NCBI RefSeq assembly: GCF_916618755.1
Contig: NZ_CAKAKB010000001.1
Span: 558,001-622,000, forward strand
Direction: 5' to 3'
Length of the DNA stretch: 64,000 nucleotides
Source of the DNA: Actinotalea sp. Marseille-Q4924
Lineage (GTDB): Bacteria > Actinomycetota > Actinomycetes > Actinomycetales > Cellulomonadaceae
Under the pieces are notes generated by a model. The model saw nothing but the letters and a program-made list of their open reading frames with translations. It was not told the DNA's origin and searched no databases. The translations under genes and the position numbers were made by a program. Below are positions 9,134-16,833 of the stretch, piece after piece; positions within the stretch are counted from its first letter, which is position 1, and each line of letters starts with the position of its first letter.

Positions 9134-9952
9134 ATGAGCAGGATCGACGTGGACGCCGTGCGCTCGCTGGTCGAGCACGTCGCCGCCACCGTCGTCTCGC
9201 CGCGCTTCCGTGCGCTGACGTCCGGAGAGGTCCACGCGAAGGGCGCCGACGACGTCGTCACGGTCGTCGACCACGAGGCGGAGGCGCTGCTCACGGAGGG
9301 CCTGGCGGCGCTGGCCCCCGGCGTGCCCGTCGTCGGCGAGGAGGCGGTCGCCGCGGACCCGACCGTGCTCGACGCGCTGGTGGGTGCACCGCGGGCGTGG
9401 GTCGTGGACCCGCTGGACGGCACGCGCGCCTTCGTCGAGGGCTCCCCGGACCACGCCGTCATGGTGGCGCTCGTCGAGCACGGCGAGGCGGTCGCCGGGT
9501 GGATCTGCCTGCCGGCGCACGGTCGCACCTTCGTCGCCGAGCGCGGCTCCGGTGCATGGGTGGGCGGGCACCGGAGATCGCCTCGGGGTCCGCCGGCTCG
9601 CGCACCACCCGGTGCCGTCGCCGTCTGGGCGATGGACGCCGCGACCCGACGGCGCGTCGAGGCCGGCTCGCCCGACCTGGGACTCGGCGCCGGAACCGCG
9701 CAGCGGCTGTGGTCCGGGTGGGAGTACTCGCAGCTCGCGACCGGCGAGCGCGACTACCTCGGCTACTGGCGGTCCTCGCCGTGGGACCACGCCCCGGGCG
9801 CCGTGCTGGTCCGGGAGGCGGGGGGAGTGTCGCGGTTCTTCGACGGCACCGAGTACACCGCGCTGCCGGTCGGGGGCCCCTTGCTGGCCGCCGCGGACGA
9901 CGCCACCTGGCGCACCGTCCAGGCGGCGCTCGGTGCGGCCGTGCGAGCCTGA
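9134..9952 (+). CDS. Inositol monophosphatase family protein (SuhB/HisN-like)
   Basis: A 272-residue Mg-dependent phosphatase. Visible metal-site motifs are GEE (68-70), DPLDGT (92-97) and WDHAPG near the C-terminus. Family members remove phosphate from inositol phosphates, histidinol phosphate (actinobacterial HisN) or PAP; the substrate is not decidable here. ATG 9134 is used because GGAGGGGG precedes it by five bases; an in-frame ATG at 9092 would add 14 residues. The stretch 145-160 (HRRSPRGPPARAPPG) is unusually Arg/Pro rich, and the neighbouring frame reads DRLGVRRLAHHP. A compensated frameshift in the gene or sequence cannot be excluded. It is 67 bases downstream of guaB. Confidence 0.88.
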   Translation: MSRIDVDAVRSLVEHVAATVVSPRFRALTSGEVHAKGADDVVTVVDHEAEALLTEGLAALAPGVPVVGEEAVAADPTVLDALVGAPRAWVVDPLDGTRAFVEGSPDHAVMVALVEHGEAVAGWICLPAHGRTFVAERGSGAWVGGHRRSPRGPPARAPPGAVAVWAMDAATRRRVEAGSPDLGLGAGTAQRLWSGWEYSQLATGERDYLGYWRSSPWDHAPGAVLVREAGGVSRFFDGTEYTALPVGGPLLAAADDATWRTVQAALGAAVRA

Positions 9953-9964
9953 CCGGGCACCTCT

Positions 9965-10439
9965 CGGCAGACGGGTGAATTCCCGGTCACCACCACGGCG
10001 ACGTCGACCACGCAGAACCTGACCCCGGGACGGACCTACCGGTTCACGGTCGTGGCCAGGGACGGCGCCGGCCGTGACCTACCCCTCCGGCACGTGGACG
10101 CAGGCGAACCAGACCGGCAGCTACGGGGGTGCCGTGCGGCACGCGAGCGCTCGCGGTGCCGTCAGCCGGGTGACGTTCAGCGGCAGCAGCATCGCCTGGG
10201 TCTCCACCCTCGCGAGCAACCGCGGCCAGGCGGAGGTGTGGCTCGACGGCCAACGGGTCGCGACCGTCGACCTGTTCAACTCCGCCACGAGGACACGGCA
10301 GGTCGTGTTCAGCCGCAACTCGCTCGACCCGGCGGTGACGCACACACTGGAGGTGCGGGTGCTCGGGACGAAGCTCGGCAAGTCCAAGGGCACCCGCGTG
10401 GACGTCGACGCCTTCGTGTCGCTGCCGCCGGCAGGGTGA
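9965..10439 (+). pseudogene. Remnant of a secreted protein: fibronectin III fragment plus carbohydrate-binding-like domain, frameshifted
   Basis: Two pieces of an exported protein lie here with no usable start. Bases 9965-10070 in one frame encode the second half of an FN3 domain (TTQNLTPGRTYRFTVVARDG). From about 10074 a different frame encodes a 121-residue beta-sandwich domain (SGTWTQANQTGSYGGAV, FSGSSIAWVSTLASN, AEVWLDGQRVATVDLF, VDVDAFVSLPP) of the kind at the C-terminus of actinobacterial cell-wall hydrolases and glycosidases. The shift between frames, the missing N-terminus, signal peptide and ribosome site indicate a decayed tail of a larger gene. A twin hairpin follows it. A short gene starting at GTG 10074 is possible but unlikely. 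Confidence 0.7.
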
Positions 10440-10450
10440 CGAGGGCGTCG

Positions 10451-10480
10451 GGGCCGGCGGCGCGGTGGCGCCGCCGGCCC
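10451..10480 (+). terminator. GC-rich hairpin, terminator-like
   Basis: Perfect 13-bp stem GGGCCGGCGGCGC / GCGCCGCCGGCCC with a GGTG loop, 11 bases after the remnant's stop. No T-tract, as is common in high-GC actinobacteria. Confidence 0.65.
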
Positions 10481-10491
10481 GGCCACGCACC

Positions 10492-10517
10492 GGAGCCGAC
10501 CGAGCGCGGTCGGCTCC
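10492..10517 (+). terminator. Second hairpin in tandem
   Basis: Perfect 11-bp stem GGAGCCGACCG / CGGTCGGCTCC with an AGCG loop, 11 bases after the first hairpin and just before the ribosome site of the DUF3105 gene. It could also act as a leader structure for that gene. Confidence 0.5.
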
Positions 10518-10542
10518 CACGCACGACGCACCTGGGGAGACG

Positions 10543-11211
10543 ATGAGCTCGAGGAAGACCGACACCCGCGACGCCCGACGCGAGGCGCTGGCGCAGGTCC
10601 AGGCCGAGCAGGAGCGGGCGGAACGACGACGACGGCGCCTCGTCGTCCTCGTCGTCGCCGCGGTCGTGCTGGCGCTGGCCGTCCCCGCGGCCTTCCTCAT
10701 CGCGGACGCCCTCCGGCAGCAGGACGAGGTCGCCGACGTCGCGGCGGCGCCGATCGAGGGCGAGGAGCTCGTGGACGTCCCGTCGGCCGGGCACGTCGAG
10801 GGCGAGGTCCCCGAGGAGCAGCAGGCACTCGTCGAGACGGACGAGGGCGTGCTCCCGCCGGTCGGCGGGGACCACTCGCCCGTCGTGCAGAACTGCGGGT
10901 TCTACGACGTGCCGGTCGCCGACGAGAACGCCGTCCACTCCCTCGAGCACGGCGCGGTGTGGCTCGCGTACCGACCCGACCTCGACGAGTCGCAGGTCGG
11001 CACGCTGAGGGAGCTCGCCGCCGCGAACCCGTACCTGCTCGTGAGCCCGTACGAGGGGCTGGCGGCCCCGGTCGTGGCGACGGCGTGGGGCGTCCAGCTC
11101 GAGGTCGAGTCGGTCGAGGACGAGCGCGTCGCGCCGTTCCTCGCGCGGTACCTGCAGGGCGAGCAGACGCCGGAGCCCGGCGCGCCGTGCCAGGGCGGCG
11201 TCGGCGGCTGA
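10543..11211 (+). CDS. DUF3105 membrane-anchored protein
   Basis: A 222-residue protein of unknown function. A charged N-terminal coiled-coil-like segment (residues 1-33, rich in Glu, Arg and Gln) precedes one membrane helix (about 34-56, VVLVVAAVVLALAVPAAFLI), then an extracytoplasmic DUF3105 domain. Family motifs are PPVGGDHSPV, NCGFYDVPV and, most diagnostic, ENAVHSLEHGAVWLAY. The His and Cys residues in these motifs suggest metal or redox chemistry, which is inference. A partial ribosome site GGGGAGA precedes ATG 10543. DUF3105 genes in actinobacteria often neighbour copper or DUF305 genes, but none is seen here. Confidence 0.88.
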   Translation: MSSRKTDTRDARREALAQVQAEQERAERRRRRLVVLVVAAVVLALAVPAAFLIADALRQQDEVADVAAAPIEGEELVDVPSAGHVEGEVPEEQQALVETDEGVLPPVGGDHSPVVQNCGFYDVPVADENAVHSLEHGAVWLAYRPDLDESQVGTLRELAAANPYLLVSPYEGLAAPVVATAWGVQLEVESVEDERVAPFLARYLQGEQTPEPGAPCQGGVGG

Positions 11212-11251
11212 GGGCCACGTCCGCTCACATCGAGCGCCGGCCCCCCACTCG

Positions 11252-11923
11252 TCAGTCCTCGCCCAGGACGGCTCGAGCGGCCGCGGCGACGTCGACCTGG
11301 GCGCGCGCTGCCGCGTCGGGCAGGAGCTGCTGGGCCTCGCCGAGGGAGACCCCCGCGGCGGCAGCCACGACGCCGACGGCCTGCTCCACGAGGTCGAGGT
11401 CCCGAGCGGATGCCCCGAGCGCCGTCGGCGGGATGGGCGCCCCGCCCGTGAAGGTCGCCGCGGGCAGGCGGTCAACGAGGTCCCGGACGTCCCGCTGCAC
11501 CGCGGCGAACGCGTGGGGCTCCGTCGCGAGGAACGTCACCGTGACGCTCGTGCCCTCGGTGGCCGGGGCCGTGACCGAGAACGTCGAGCGGATGTCCCTC
11601 GCGGTGGCCGCCGCCGTGAAGACGCCCCACTCGGAGACGGCGTCGTCGTCGAGGGTGTCGGTCACCTCCACGTCCCGCCGCTCCACCGTGCTCGTCACCG
11701 CAGGGCCACCCTCGACGTACTGCACGGCGTCGAGCGCCGCGGTCCGGGGGTCGGACGCGGCGGCCGTGAAGGGACTGCCCCCGTCGACCACGGTGACGCT
11801 CATGCCCGTGATCGACGGGACGAGGGCCTGGACGCGGGAGCGCAGGTCCTCCACGGCGGTTGCCGTCCCGTGACGCCCGGTCGGGGACTGCCGGGGGAGG
11901 GTGGTGGTGTCGCTGCTGGTCAC
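11252..11923 (-). CDS. GAF-like sensor protein with ANTAR-like C-terminal tail
   Basis: A 223-residue cytoplasmic regulator. Residues about 20-165 look like a GAF ligand-binding domain (ITGMSVTVVDGG, then LDAVQYVEGGPA, then TFLATEPHAFAA). The C-terminal 55 residues (LVEQAVGVVAAAAGVSLGEAQ, then LLPDAAARAQVDVAAAARAVL) resemble the three-helix ANTAR RNA-binding domain, which controls antitermination. Key aromatic residues of ANTAR are not obvious, so the domain call is moderate. It starts at GTG 11923 with GGAG six bases upstream, and is divergent from another GAF gene across 228 bases. Such pairs are frequent in actinobacteria and their signals are unknown. Confidence 0.68.
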   Translation of the reverse strand: MTSSDTTTLPRQSPTGRHGTATAVEDLRSRVQALVPSITGMSVTVVDGGSPFTAAASDPRTAALDAVQYVEGGPAVTSTVERRDVEVTDTLDDDAVSEWGVFTAAATARDIRSTFSVTAPATEGTSVTVTFLATEPHAFAAVQRDVRDLVDRLPAATFTGGAPIPPTALGASARDLDLVEQAVGVVAAAAGVSLGEAQQLLPDAAARAQVDVAAAARAVLGED

Positions 11924-12151
11924 GCAGTGCTCCAGGCCGCTCGTGCCCGGCCGGTCGGGTCGTCCGGTGTGCGGGCCGCGATGCCTCGCACGGCATCACG
12001 GGGACGTTCTACCGGCGCTCCACCGCCATCGCGCGCCAGACGCCGCGCCACGGAGGGTGACGTGCGCGACACCGCCGGCATGCGGCCCGATCGTCCGCGT
12101 GTCAGGGTGATCGCGACCACGCCCGGCTGTCGACCCCGGAGGGACGCCGCG

Positions 12152-12616
12152 ATGGACGTGCACGAGAACGAGAACGGCTCCCTCGAGACCGACGCGATGA
12201 ACGGCTACGCGGCCGCGGCCGCGGAGGAGCTCGGGTCCGACACCCACTGCAGCATCACCGTCCTGCGCCGGGGCACGCTCGCCCACGTCGGCAGCAGCGA
12301 CGACCGGGCCGCCCACTGCGACCAGGTGGAGGTCCGGAGCGGTGAGGGCCCGTGCGTCACGGCCATGGAGCAGCTGGGCGGGATCCTCGTGCCGGACCTC
12401 CACCCCGAGACCCGTTGGCCCGCATGGCGCTCCGCGGCCCTGGTGGCCGGCTTCCGGTCGTCCGCGGCGCTGCCCGCGTACGTCGACGAGGGCACGACGG
12501 TCGCCCTCAACCTCTACTCCGACGACCTCGACCCGTGGGACCGCGAGCGCCTCGTGGGCATGGACCAGGTCATCTGGCGCCTCGCCGAGGCGGTCCGGAC
12601 GAGGCTCGGGGCCTGA
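12152..12616 (+). CDS. Stand-alone GAF-domain protein
   Basis: A 154-residue protein consisting of little more than one GAF domain. Typical strings are CSITVLRRGTLAHVGSSDD, VRSGEGPCVTAMEQLGG and VAGFRSSAALPAYVDEG, which closely follow GAF modules of GAF-ANTAR regulators, but the ANTAR output domain is missing. ATG 12152 is preceded by GGAGGGA with seven bases spacing. A role as a ligand-binding partner for the divergently encoded GAF/ANTAR-like protein is a reasonable guess. It ends four bases before the convergent exonuclease stop. Confidence 0.8.
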   Translation: MDVHENENGSLETDAMNGYAAAAAEELGSDTHCSITVLRRGTLAHVGSSDDRAAHCDQVEVRSGEGPCVTAMEQLGGILVPDLHPETRWPAWRSAALVAGFRSSAALPAYVDEGTTVALNLYSDDLDPWDRERLVGMDQVIWRLAEAVRTRLGA

Positions 12617-12619
12617 CCG

Positions 12620-13351
12620 TCAGACCGGCGACGGCACCGGCAGCCGTGCGGGCCAGTGCGGCTCGGCCGGTGTCCCCGAGGAGCCGCGTGCGAGGCGCTC
12701 GGCGTTGAAGACGTCCGCCCAGGCCCGGTGCTCCGCGGCCTGCAGCGCGTGGAGCTCGGCGGCGGTCCGGTCCCGCAGGGCGGGATGGAGCTCCACCATC
12801 CGTGCGAGCACGTCGAGCGTGGCCAGGACGTCGACGTCGGCGCTGTGCAGGGGCGCGGCGGCCGTGACCCCGTAGCGCTCGCACAGGTCGCCGAGACGGC
12901 GCGACCCGGGCCGGTACGGGTCGAGCGTCCGGTCGAGGACGAAGGGGTCCAGGACCGGGGCGGCGGCCCGCCCGAGCCGATCGGGCACGGTGGGCAGGCC
13001 GTGCCGCCGCAGCTCCACGTCGAGGAGGGTGAGGTCGAAGGACGCGTTGTAGGCCACCACCGGCTCACCGCGCCGCTGGGCGGCGACCAGGGCCTGCGCG
13101 ATCTCGTCAAGCGCCACCGGCGCCGGGGCGCCGTGGCGACGTGCGTGCTCCGTCGTGATGCCGTGGATCGCGGTCGCCCCGGTGGGGATCTCGACGCCCG
13201 GGTCCAGCAGCCAGGTGCGGACCGTCGTCGCGACCCCGCCCGGACGGGCGACCCGGTGGATCAGCGCGGCGCTGACGATCCGGTCCTCGTCCACGTCGAC
13301 GCCCGTGGTCTCCGTGTCGAAGCCGACGATCCCCGCGTGGATCCAGCTCAT
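12620..13351 (-). CDS. 3'-5' exonuclease, DNA polymerase III epsilon (DnaQ)-like
   Basis: A 243-residue DEDDh exonuclease. Exo I is GFDTETTGVDV (Asp and Glu metal ligands), Exo II is AYNASFDLTLLDVEL, and Exo III is APLHSADVDVLATLDVL with the catalytic His and Asp. It removes 3' nucleotides from DNA or RNA; in actinobacteria several stand-alone copies of this family exist besides the PHP-domain proofreader, so this need not be the replicase subunit. ATG 13351 is preceded by AGGAGG nine bases upstream and matches homologue starts. It is transcribed away from guaB3 and converges on the GAF gene. Confidence 0.9.
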   Translation of the reverse strand: MSWIHAGIVGFDTETTGVDVDEDRIVSAALIHRVARPGGVATTVRTWLLDPGVEIPTGATAIHGITTEHARRHGAPAPVALDEIAQALVAAQRRGEPVVAYNASFDLTLLDVELRRHGLPTVPDRLGRAAAPVLDPFVLDRTLDPYRPGSRRLGDLCERYGVTAAAPLHSADVDVLATLDVLARMVELHPALRDRTAAELHALQAAEHRAWADVFNAERLARGSSGTPAEPHWPARLPVPSPV

Positions 13352-13510
13352 GTCCGTGCACCTCCTTGCACCGCACCCTGCCAGCGGCCACCGACACGAC
13401 GTCGTCGGCACGCCGGTGCGTCGGAGCGGCGGCGCGGCGCTGCCGGTGCGCGGCCACCGGCCCGCTTCCCGGGAGCCGGTCGCCCGCGTCGCGAGCGGAC
13501 GGCCCGCCGG

Positions 13511-13516
13511 TAGCCT
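13511..13516 (+). promoter_or_regulatory. -10 element of leaderless guaB3 promoter
   Basis: TAGCCT, then six bases (GTGCCG), then GTG 13523. The architecture is the same as at guaB, with no ribosome site. Confidence 0.75.
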
Positions 13517-13522
13517 GTGCCG

Positions 13523-14647
13523 GTGAGCAACGAGATCGAGATCGGTCGGGGCAAGCGCGGCCGCCGCGCCTTCTCCTTCGACGACGTCGCCGTGGTGCCG
13601 TCGCGCCGCACCCGCGACCCCGAGGAGGTCTCGACCTCCTGGCAGATCGACGCCTACCACTTCGACCTGCCGATCGTCGCGGCCCCGATGGACTCGGTGA
13701 CGAGCCCCCGGACCGCCGTCGCGTTCGGTCGGCTGGGCGGCCTCGCGGTGCTCGACCTCGAGGGCCTGTGGACGCGGTACGAGGACCCCGAGCCCCTGCT
13801 GGACGAGATCGCCGACCTCGAGCCGGACCTCGCCACCGCGCGCATGCAGGAGATCTACGCAGCGCCCATCCGTGCCGACCTCATCTCCGTCCGGCTCAAG
13901 GAGGTGCGCGACGCGGGGGTCACCGTCGCGGGCGCCCTCTCGCCGCAGCGCACGCAGCAGTTCTGGCGCACGGTGGTGGACGCGGGCGTGGACCTGTTCG
14001 TCATCCGCGGCACGACCGTCTCGGCGGAGCACGTGTCGGGGGTCGCCGAGCCGCTCAACCTCAAGAGGTTCATCTACGAGCTCGACGTCCCCGTAATCGT
14101 CGGTGGCGCCTCGACGTACACGGCGGCGCTGCACCTCATGCGCACGGGCGCCGCCGGCGTGCTCGTCGGCTTCGGCGGGGGTGCGGCCCACACGACCCGC
14201 ACGACGCTCGGCATCCACGCCCCCATGGCCACGGCCGTCGCCGACGTCGCCGCGGCTCGCCGGGACTACCTCGACGAGTCGGGCGGGCGCTACGTGCACG
14301 TCATCGCCGACGGTGGCGTGGGCACGTCCGGCGATCTCGTCAAGGCGATCGCCTGCGGCGCCGACGCCGCGATGCTCGGCGCCGCGCTGGCGCGGGCCGC
14401 CGAGGCCCCCGGGCAGGGGCTCCACTGGGGCCCGGAGGCCCACCACCCGCAGCTGCCCCGCGGGGAGCGGGTCGAGGTGGGCACCGCGGGCACCCTGGAG
14501 GAGATCCTCTTCGGCCCGGGCCGCCAGGCAGACGGCACGCTCAACCTCGTCGGCGCGCTGCGCCGCGCCATGGCGACGACCGGCTACTCCGACCTCAAGG
14601 AGTTCCAGCGCGTCGAGGTCGTCGTCTCGCCGTACCAGCCGCGCTGA
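13523..14647 (+). CDS. guaB3: GuaB3 family IMP dehydrogenase-related protein
   Basis: A 374-residue IMPDH/GMPR-type TIM barrel without CBS domains, the GuaB3 type found beside guaB in actinobacteria. It begins SNEIEIGRGKRGRRAFSFDDVAVVPSRRTRDP. Conserved flavin-free barrel motifs include PMDSVTSPRTAVAFGRLGG and HVIADGGVGTSGDLVKAIACG. At the place of the catalytic Cys loop of GuaB it has FVIRGTTVSAEHVSG, so the nucleophilic Cys is missing and classical IMPDH chemistry is unlikely. Its true function is unsettled. GTG 13523 is chosen from the leaderless promoter; a GTG six bases earlier is in frame but would overlap the spacing. Confidence 0.92.
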   Translation: MSNEIEIGRGKRGRRAFSFDDVAVVPSRRTRDPEEVSTSWQIDAYHFDLPIVAAPMDSVTSPRTAVAFGRLGGLAVLDLEGLWTRYEDPEPLLDEIADLEPDLATARMQEIYAAPIRADLISVRLKEVRDAGVTVAGALSPQRTQQFWRTVVDAGVDLFVIRGTTVSAEHVSGVAEPLNLKRFIYELDVPVIVGGASTYTAALHLMRTGAAGVLVGFGGGAAHTTRTTLGIHAPMATAVADVAAARRDYLDESGGRYVHVIADGGVGTSGDLVKAIACGADAAMLGAALARAAEAPGQGLHWGPEAHHPQLPRGERVEVGTAGTLEEILFGPGRQADGTLNLVGALRRAMATTGYSDLKEFQRVEVVVSPYQPR

Positions 14648-14659
14648 CGACCTGAACCA

Positions 14660-14692
14660 CAGGCCCCGGTGAGCACCGCTCACCGGGGCCTG
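14660..14692 (+). terminator. Intrinsic terminator after guaB3
   Basis: Perfect 14-bp stem CAGGCCCCGGTGAG / CTCACCGGGGCCTG with a five-base loop, 12 bases after the stop codon. Confidence 0.85.
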
Positions 14693-14793
14693 TGCCGTCG
14701 AGCGCCCAGGACCATGGGCCCACCTGGCGTGCAGACGGCTGTGGCAGGGCGCGCCGGCTCGGCACTCCGATGTGGGATTCGGTGGGGCGCGCG

Positions 14794-14831
14794 TTGACAC
14801 CGGGCACAAAGCCAACTAGACAAAGACAAAG
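14794..14831 (+). promoter_or_regulatory. Promoter and operator repeats of the DeoR/fruK/PTS operon
   Basis: TTGACA (14794-14799) and TAGACA (14817-14822) are spaced by 17 bases. Three ACAAAG direct repeats (14806-14811, 14820-14825, 14826-14831) overlap the spacer, the -10 and the probable start site. DeoR-family repressors commonly use such short repeats, so autoregulation by the DeoR protein encoded just downstream is likely (inference). Confidence 0.72.
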
Positions 14832-14875
14832 CAACATCCGAACGGGCTCGACCGGGCCTCTTTCAGGGAGATGAC

Positions 14876-15637
14876 GTGTACGCGACGGAGCGGCAGCAGC
14901 AGATCCTGGAGCTCGCGCGCCGTGACGGGCGCGTCGAGGTCAAGGACCTCGCCGAGTCCTTCGACGTCACCACCGAGACGGTCCGTCGCGACCTGACGCT
15001 GCTGGAGCGGCGCGGCATCCTGCGCCGCACCCACGGCGGTGCCATCCCGGTCGAGCGCCTGGGCTTCGAGCCGGCGGTCGCCGACCGGGAGGGGCGCATG
15101 GCCGGCCAGAAGGAGCGCATCGCCAAGGCGGCGCTCGACGAGGTGCCGGACGGCGGCGCCATCCTGCTGGACGCGGGCACCACGACGGTCCGCCTGGCCG
15201 AGATGCTGCCCACGGACCGGGAGCTGACGGTCGTGACGCACGCCCTGACGGTGGCGACCGTGCTGGCCACCCGGCCCAACGTCACGCTCCACCTCCTCGG
15301 CGGCACCGTCCGTGGCCGGACCCTCGCCGCCGTCGGCGCGTGGACCGAGCAGGCCCTGCGCGACATCTACGCGGACGTCGCGTTCGTCGGCACCAACGGG
15401 CTCACCGTCGAGCACGGGCTCACGACGCCCGACCTCGCGGAGGCCGCCGTGAAGCGGGCGATCGTGCACGCCGCGCGCCGGGTCGTCGTCCTGGCGGACC
15501 ACACCAAGTTCGGCCGGTCGGACCTCGCGCACGTCGCACCGCTGGCCGACGTCGACACCGTCATCACCGACCTCGACCTCGAGCCCGAGCTGGCCGACGA
15601 GGTCGAGGCCGCCGGCCCGAGGGTGGTCCGCGCATGA
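14876..15637 (+). CDS. DeoR-family sugar-phosphate-responsive repressor (FruR-like)
   Basis: A 253-residue regulator. The N-terminal DeoR helix-turn-helix is plain: RQQQILELARRDGRVEVKDLA, then TTETVRRDLTLLERRGILRRTHGGA. The C-terminal sugar-phosphate sensor domain carries LLDAGTTTVRLAEML, the usual phosphate-binding region, and FVGTNGLTVEHGLTTPD. It probably represses its own operon until a phosphorylated sugar (for example fructose 1-phosphate) binds. The GTG start at 14876 follows CAGGGAGATGAC. Its stop overlaps the kinase ATG by four bases (ATGA). Confidence 0.9.
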   Translation: MYATERQQQILELARRDGRVEVKDLAESFDVTTETVRRDLTLLERRGILRRTHGGAIPVERLGFEPAVADREGRMAGQKERIAKAALDEVPDGGAILLDAGTTTVRLAEMLPTDRELTVVTHALTVATVLATRPNVTLHLLGGTVRGRTLAAVGAWTEQALRDIYADVAFVGTNGLTVEHGLTTPDLAEAAVKRAIVHAARRVVVLADHTKFGRSDLAHVAPLADVDTVITDLDLEPELADEVEAAGPRVVRA

Positions 15638-16617
15638 TCGTCACCGTCACGCTCAACCCGAGCCTGGACCGCACGATGGACGTGGCCGTCCTGCGCGCCG
15701 GTCAGGTCAACCGGGCCCTCAGCACGCACCTGCACCCGGGTGGCAAGGGGGTCAACGTCACGCGGGCCCTGCTCGCGAACGGCGTCCCGAGCCGGACCGT
15801 CCTGCCCGTCGCCGGGCCGGAGGGCGACCAGCTCGTCCAGCTGCTCACCGCCGAGGGCGTCGCCGCCGTGGTCGTGCCGGTCTCCGGGCGCACCCGCTCC
15901 AACGTCACGATCGCCGACCGCGACGGCACCGTCACCAAGGTCAACGAGCCGGGGACGCCCCTGGCGCCGGCCGACCTCGAGGAGGTGCTCGACCGCGCGC
16001 TGACCGAGGCGCCGGCCGGGTCCTGGCTCGTCCTGTGCGGCAGCCTGCCGCCGGGCACGCCGGCGGACCAGTACGCCACCATGACGCGGCGGGCGACGGC
16101 GCACGGCGTCCGCGTCGCCGTCGACACGAGCGGCGAGGCGCTGCGGCGGGCCGTCGACGCCGCACCCGACCTCGTCAAGCCGAACGCCGAGGAGCTCGCC
16201 GAGGCGGTCGGGCGGCCGCTGCGGTCCCGTGCCGAGGTCGTGGAGGCGGCGCACGAGCTGCGTCGCCGCGGCGTGCGGCGGGTCCTCGTCAGCCTGGGCG
16301 GCGCGGGCGCACTCCTCGTCGACGACGACGGCGTGACGCTCGGCGAGTCCGTGGCCGTCGCGCCGCGCAGCACCGTCGGGGCAGGCGACGCGTTCCTCGC
16401 GGGCTTCCTCGCGGCGGAGGAGAGCACGACCGCGCCGGCGGGCCCGGAGCGGTCCGCGGCGTCGCTGCGCCAGGCGCTCGCGTGGGGTGCCGCAGCCGTC
16501 CAGCTCCCCGGCAGCCAGATGCCGGGTCCCGGCGACATCGACCTCGCGTCGGCCAGCCTCCTGCGGGGGCCGTCGGTCGGCGCCCGCCTCGTCGAGCCGC
16601 TCGTCGGCACCGGCTGA
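15634..16617 (+). CDS. fruK: 1-phosphofructokinase family kinase (PfkB fold)
   Basis: A 327-residue PfkB-family kinase. The start MIVTVTLNPSLDRTMDV, the motif HPGGKGVNVTRALLANG and the ATP/anion-hole signature STVGAGDAFLAGFLA are classic for FruK and the closely related tagatose-6-phosphate kinase. The reaction is ATP plus fructose 1-phosphate to fructose 1,6-bisphosphate. It overlaps the DeoR gene by four bases, so both are co-translated. Because the following PTS IIC is mannitol-type rather than fructose-type and a zinc dehydrogenase follows, the true substrate could be another ketose phosphate, such as tagatose 6-phosphate. Confidence 0.88.
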   Translation: MIVTVTLNPSLDRTMDVAVLRAGQVNRALSTHLHPGGKGVNVTRALLANGVPSRTVLPVAGPEGDQLVQLLTAEGVAAVVVPVSGRTRSNVTIADRDGTVTKVNEPGTPLAPADLEEVLDRALTEAPAGSWLVLCGSLPPGTPADQYATMTRRATAHGVRVAVDTSGEALRRAVDAAPDLVKPNAEELAEAVGRPLRSRAEVVEAAHELRRRGVRRVLVSLGGAGALLVDDDGVTLGESVAVAPRSTVGAGDAFLAGFLAAEESTTAPAGPERSAASLRQALAWGAAAVQLPGSQMPGPGDIDLASASLLRGPSVGARLVEPLVGTG

Positions 16618-16639
16618 CCCCCGCGGGCGCGTCCCGCCC

Positions 16640-16790
16640 CGCATCCAGAACCCCGGCCGACGCAGCCGGACGGCTCCACCGGCACGGCAGCACGACACGG
16701 CACCAGCACCACCCAGCACACCCACAACCAGCACGAGAACCAGCACCGAGAACATCCCCCACCCCCAGGACACGACCGCGGCGAGGCGCC
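16640..16790 (+). other. C/A-rich, G-poor spacer between fruK and the PTS genes
   Basis: The 216-base gap after fruK holds a stretch (roughly 16670-16775) dominated by CCA, CAC and ACC steps with few G runs and no hairpins, unlike anything else in the window. It is the composition expected of a Rho-loading (rut) region and could attenuate the downstream PTS genes. No reading frame or family match is evident. Confidence 0.35.
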
Positions 16791-16833
16791 GAGGGATGGG
16801 TCGCAGGACACCACTGGCACGAAGGAGTTCCAG

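Noticed and set aside
10074-10439. The 121-residue frame as an intact gene
   Set aside because: It lacks a ribosome site and signal peptide and continues an FN3-containing protein from another frame, so it is better read as a broken fragment.
16618-16833. A CRISPR-like or minisatellite array in the C/A-rich spacer
   Set aside because: The CCA/CAC steps are irregular, with no constant repeat or spacer length.
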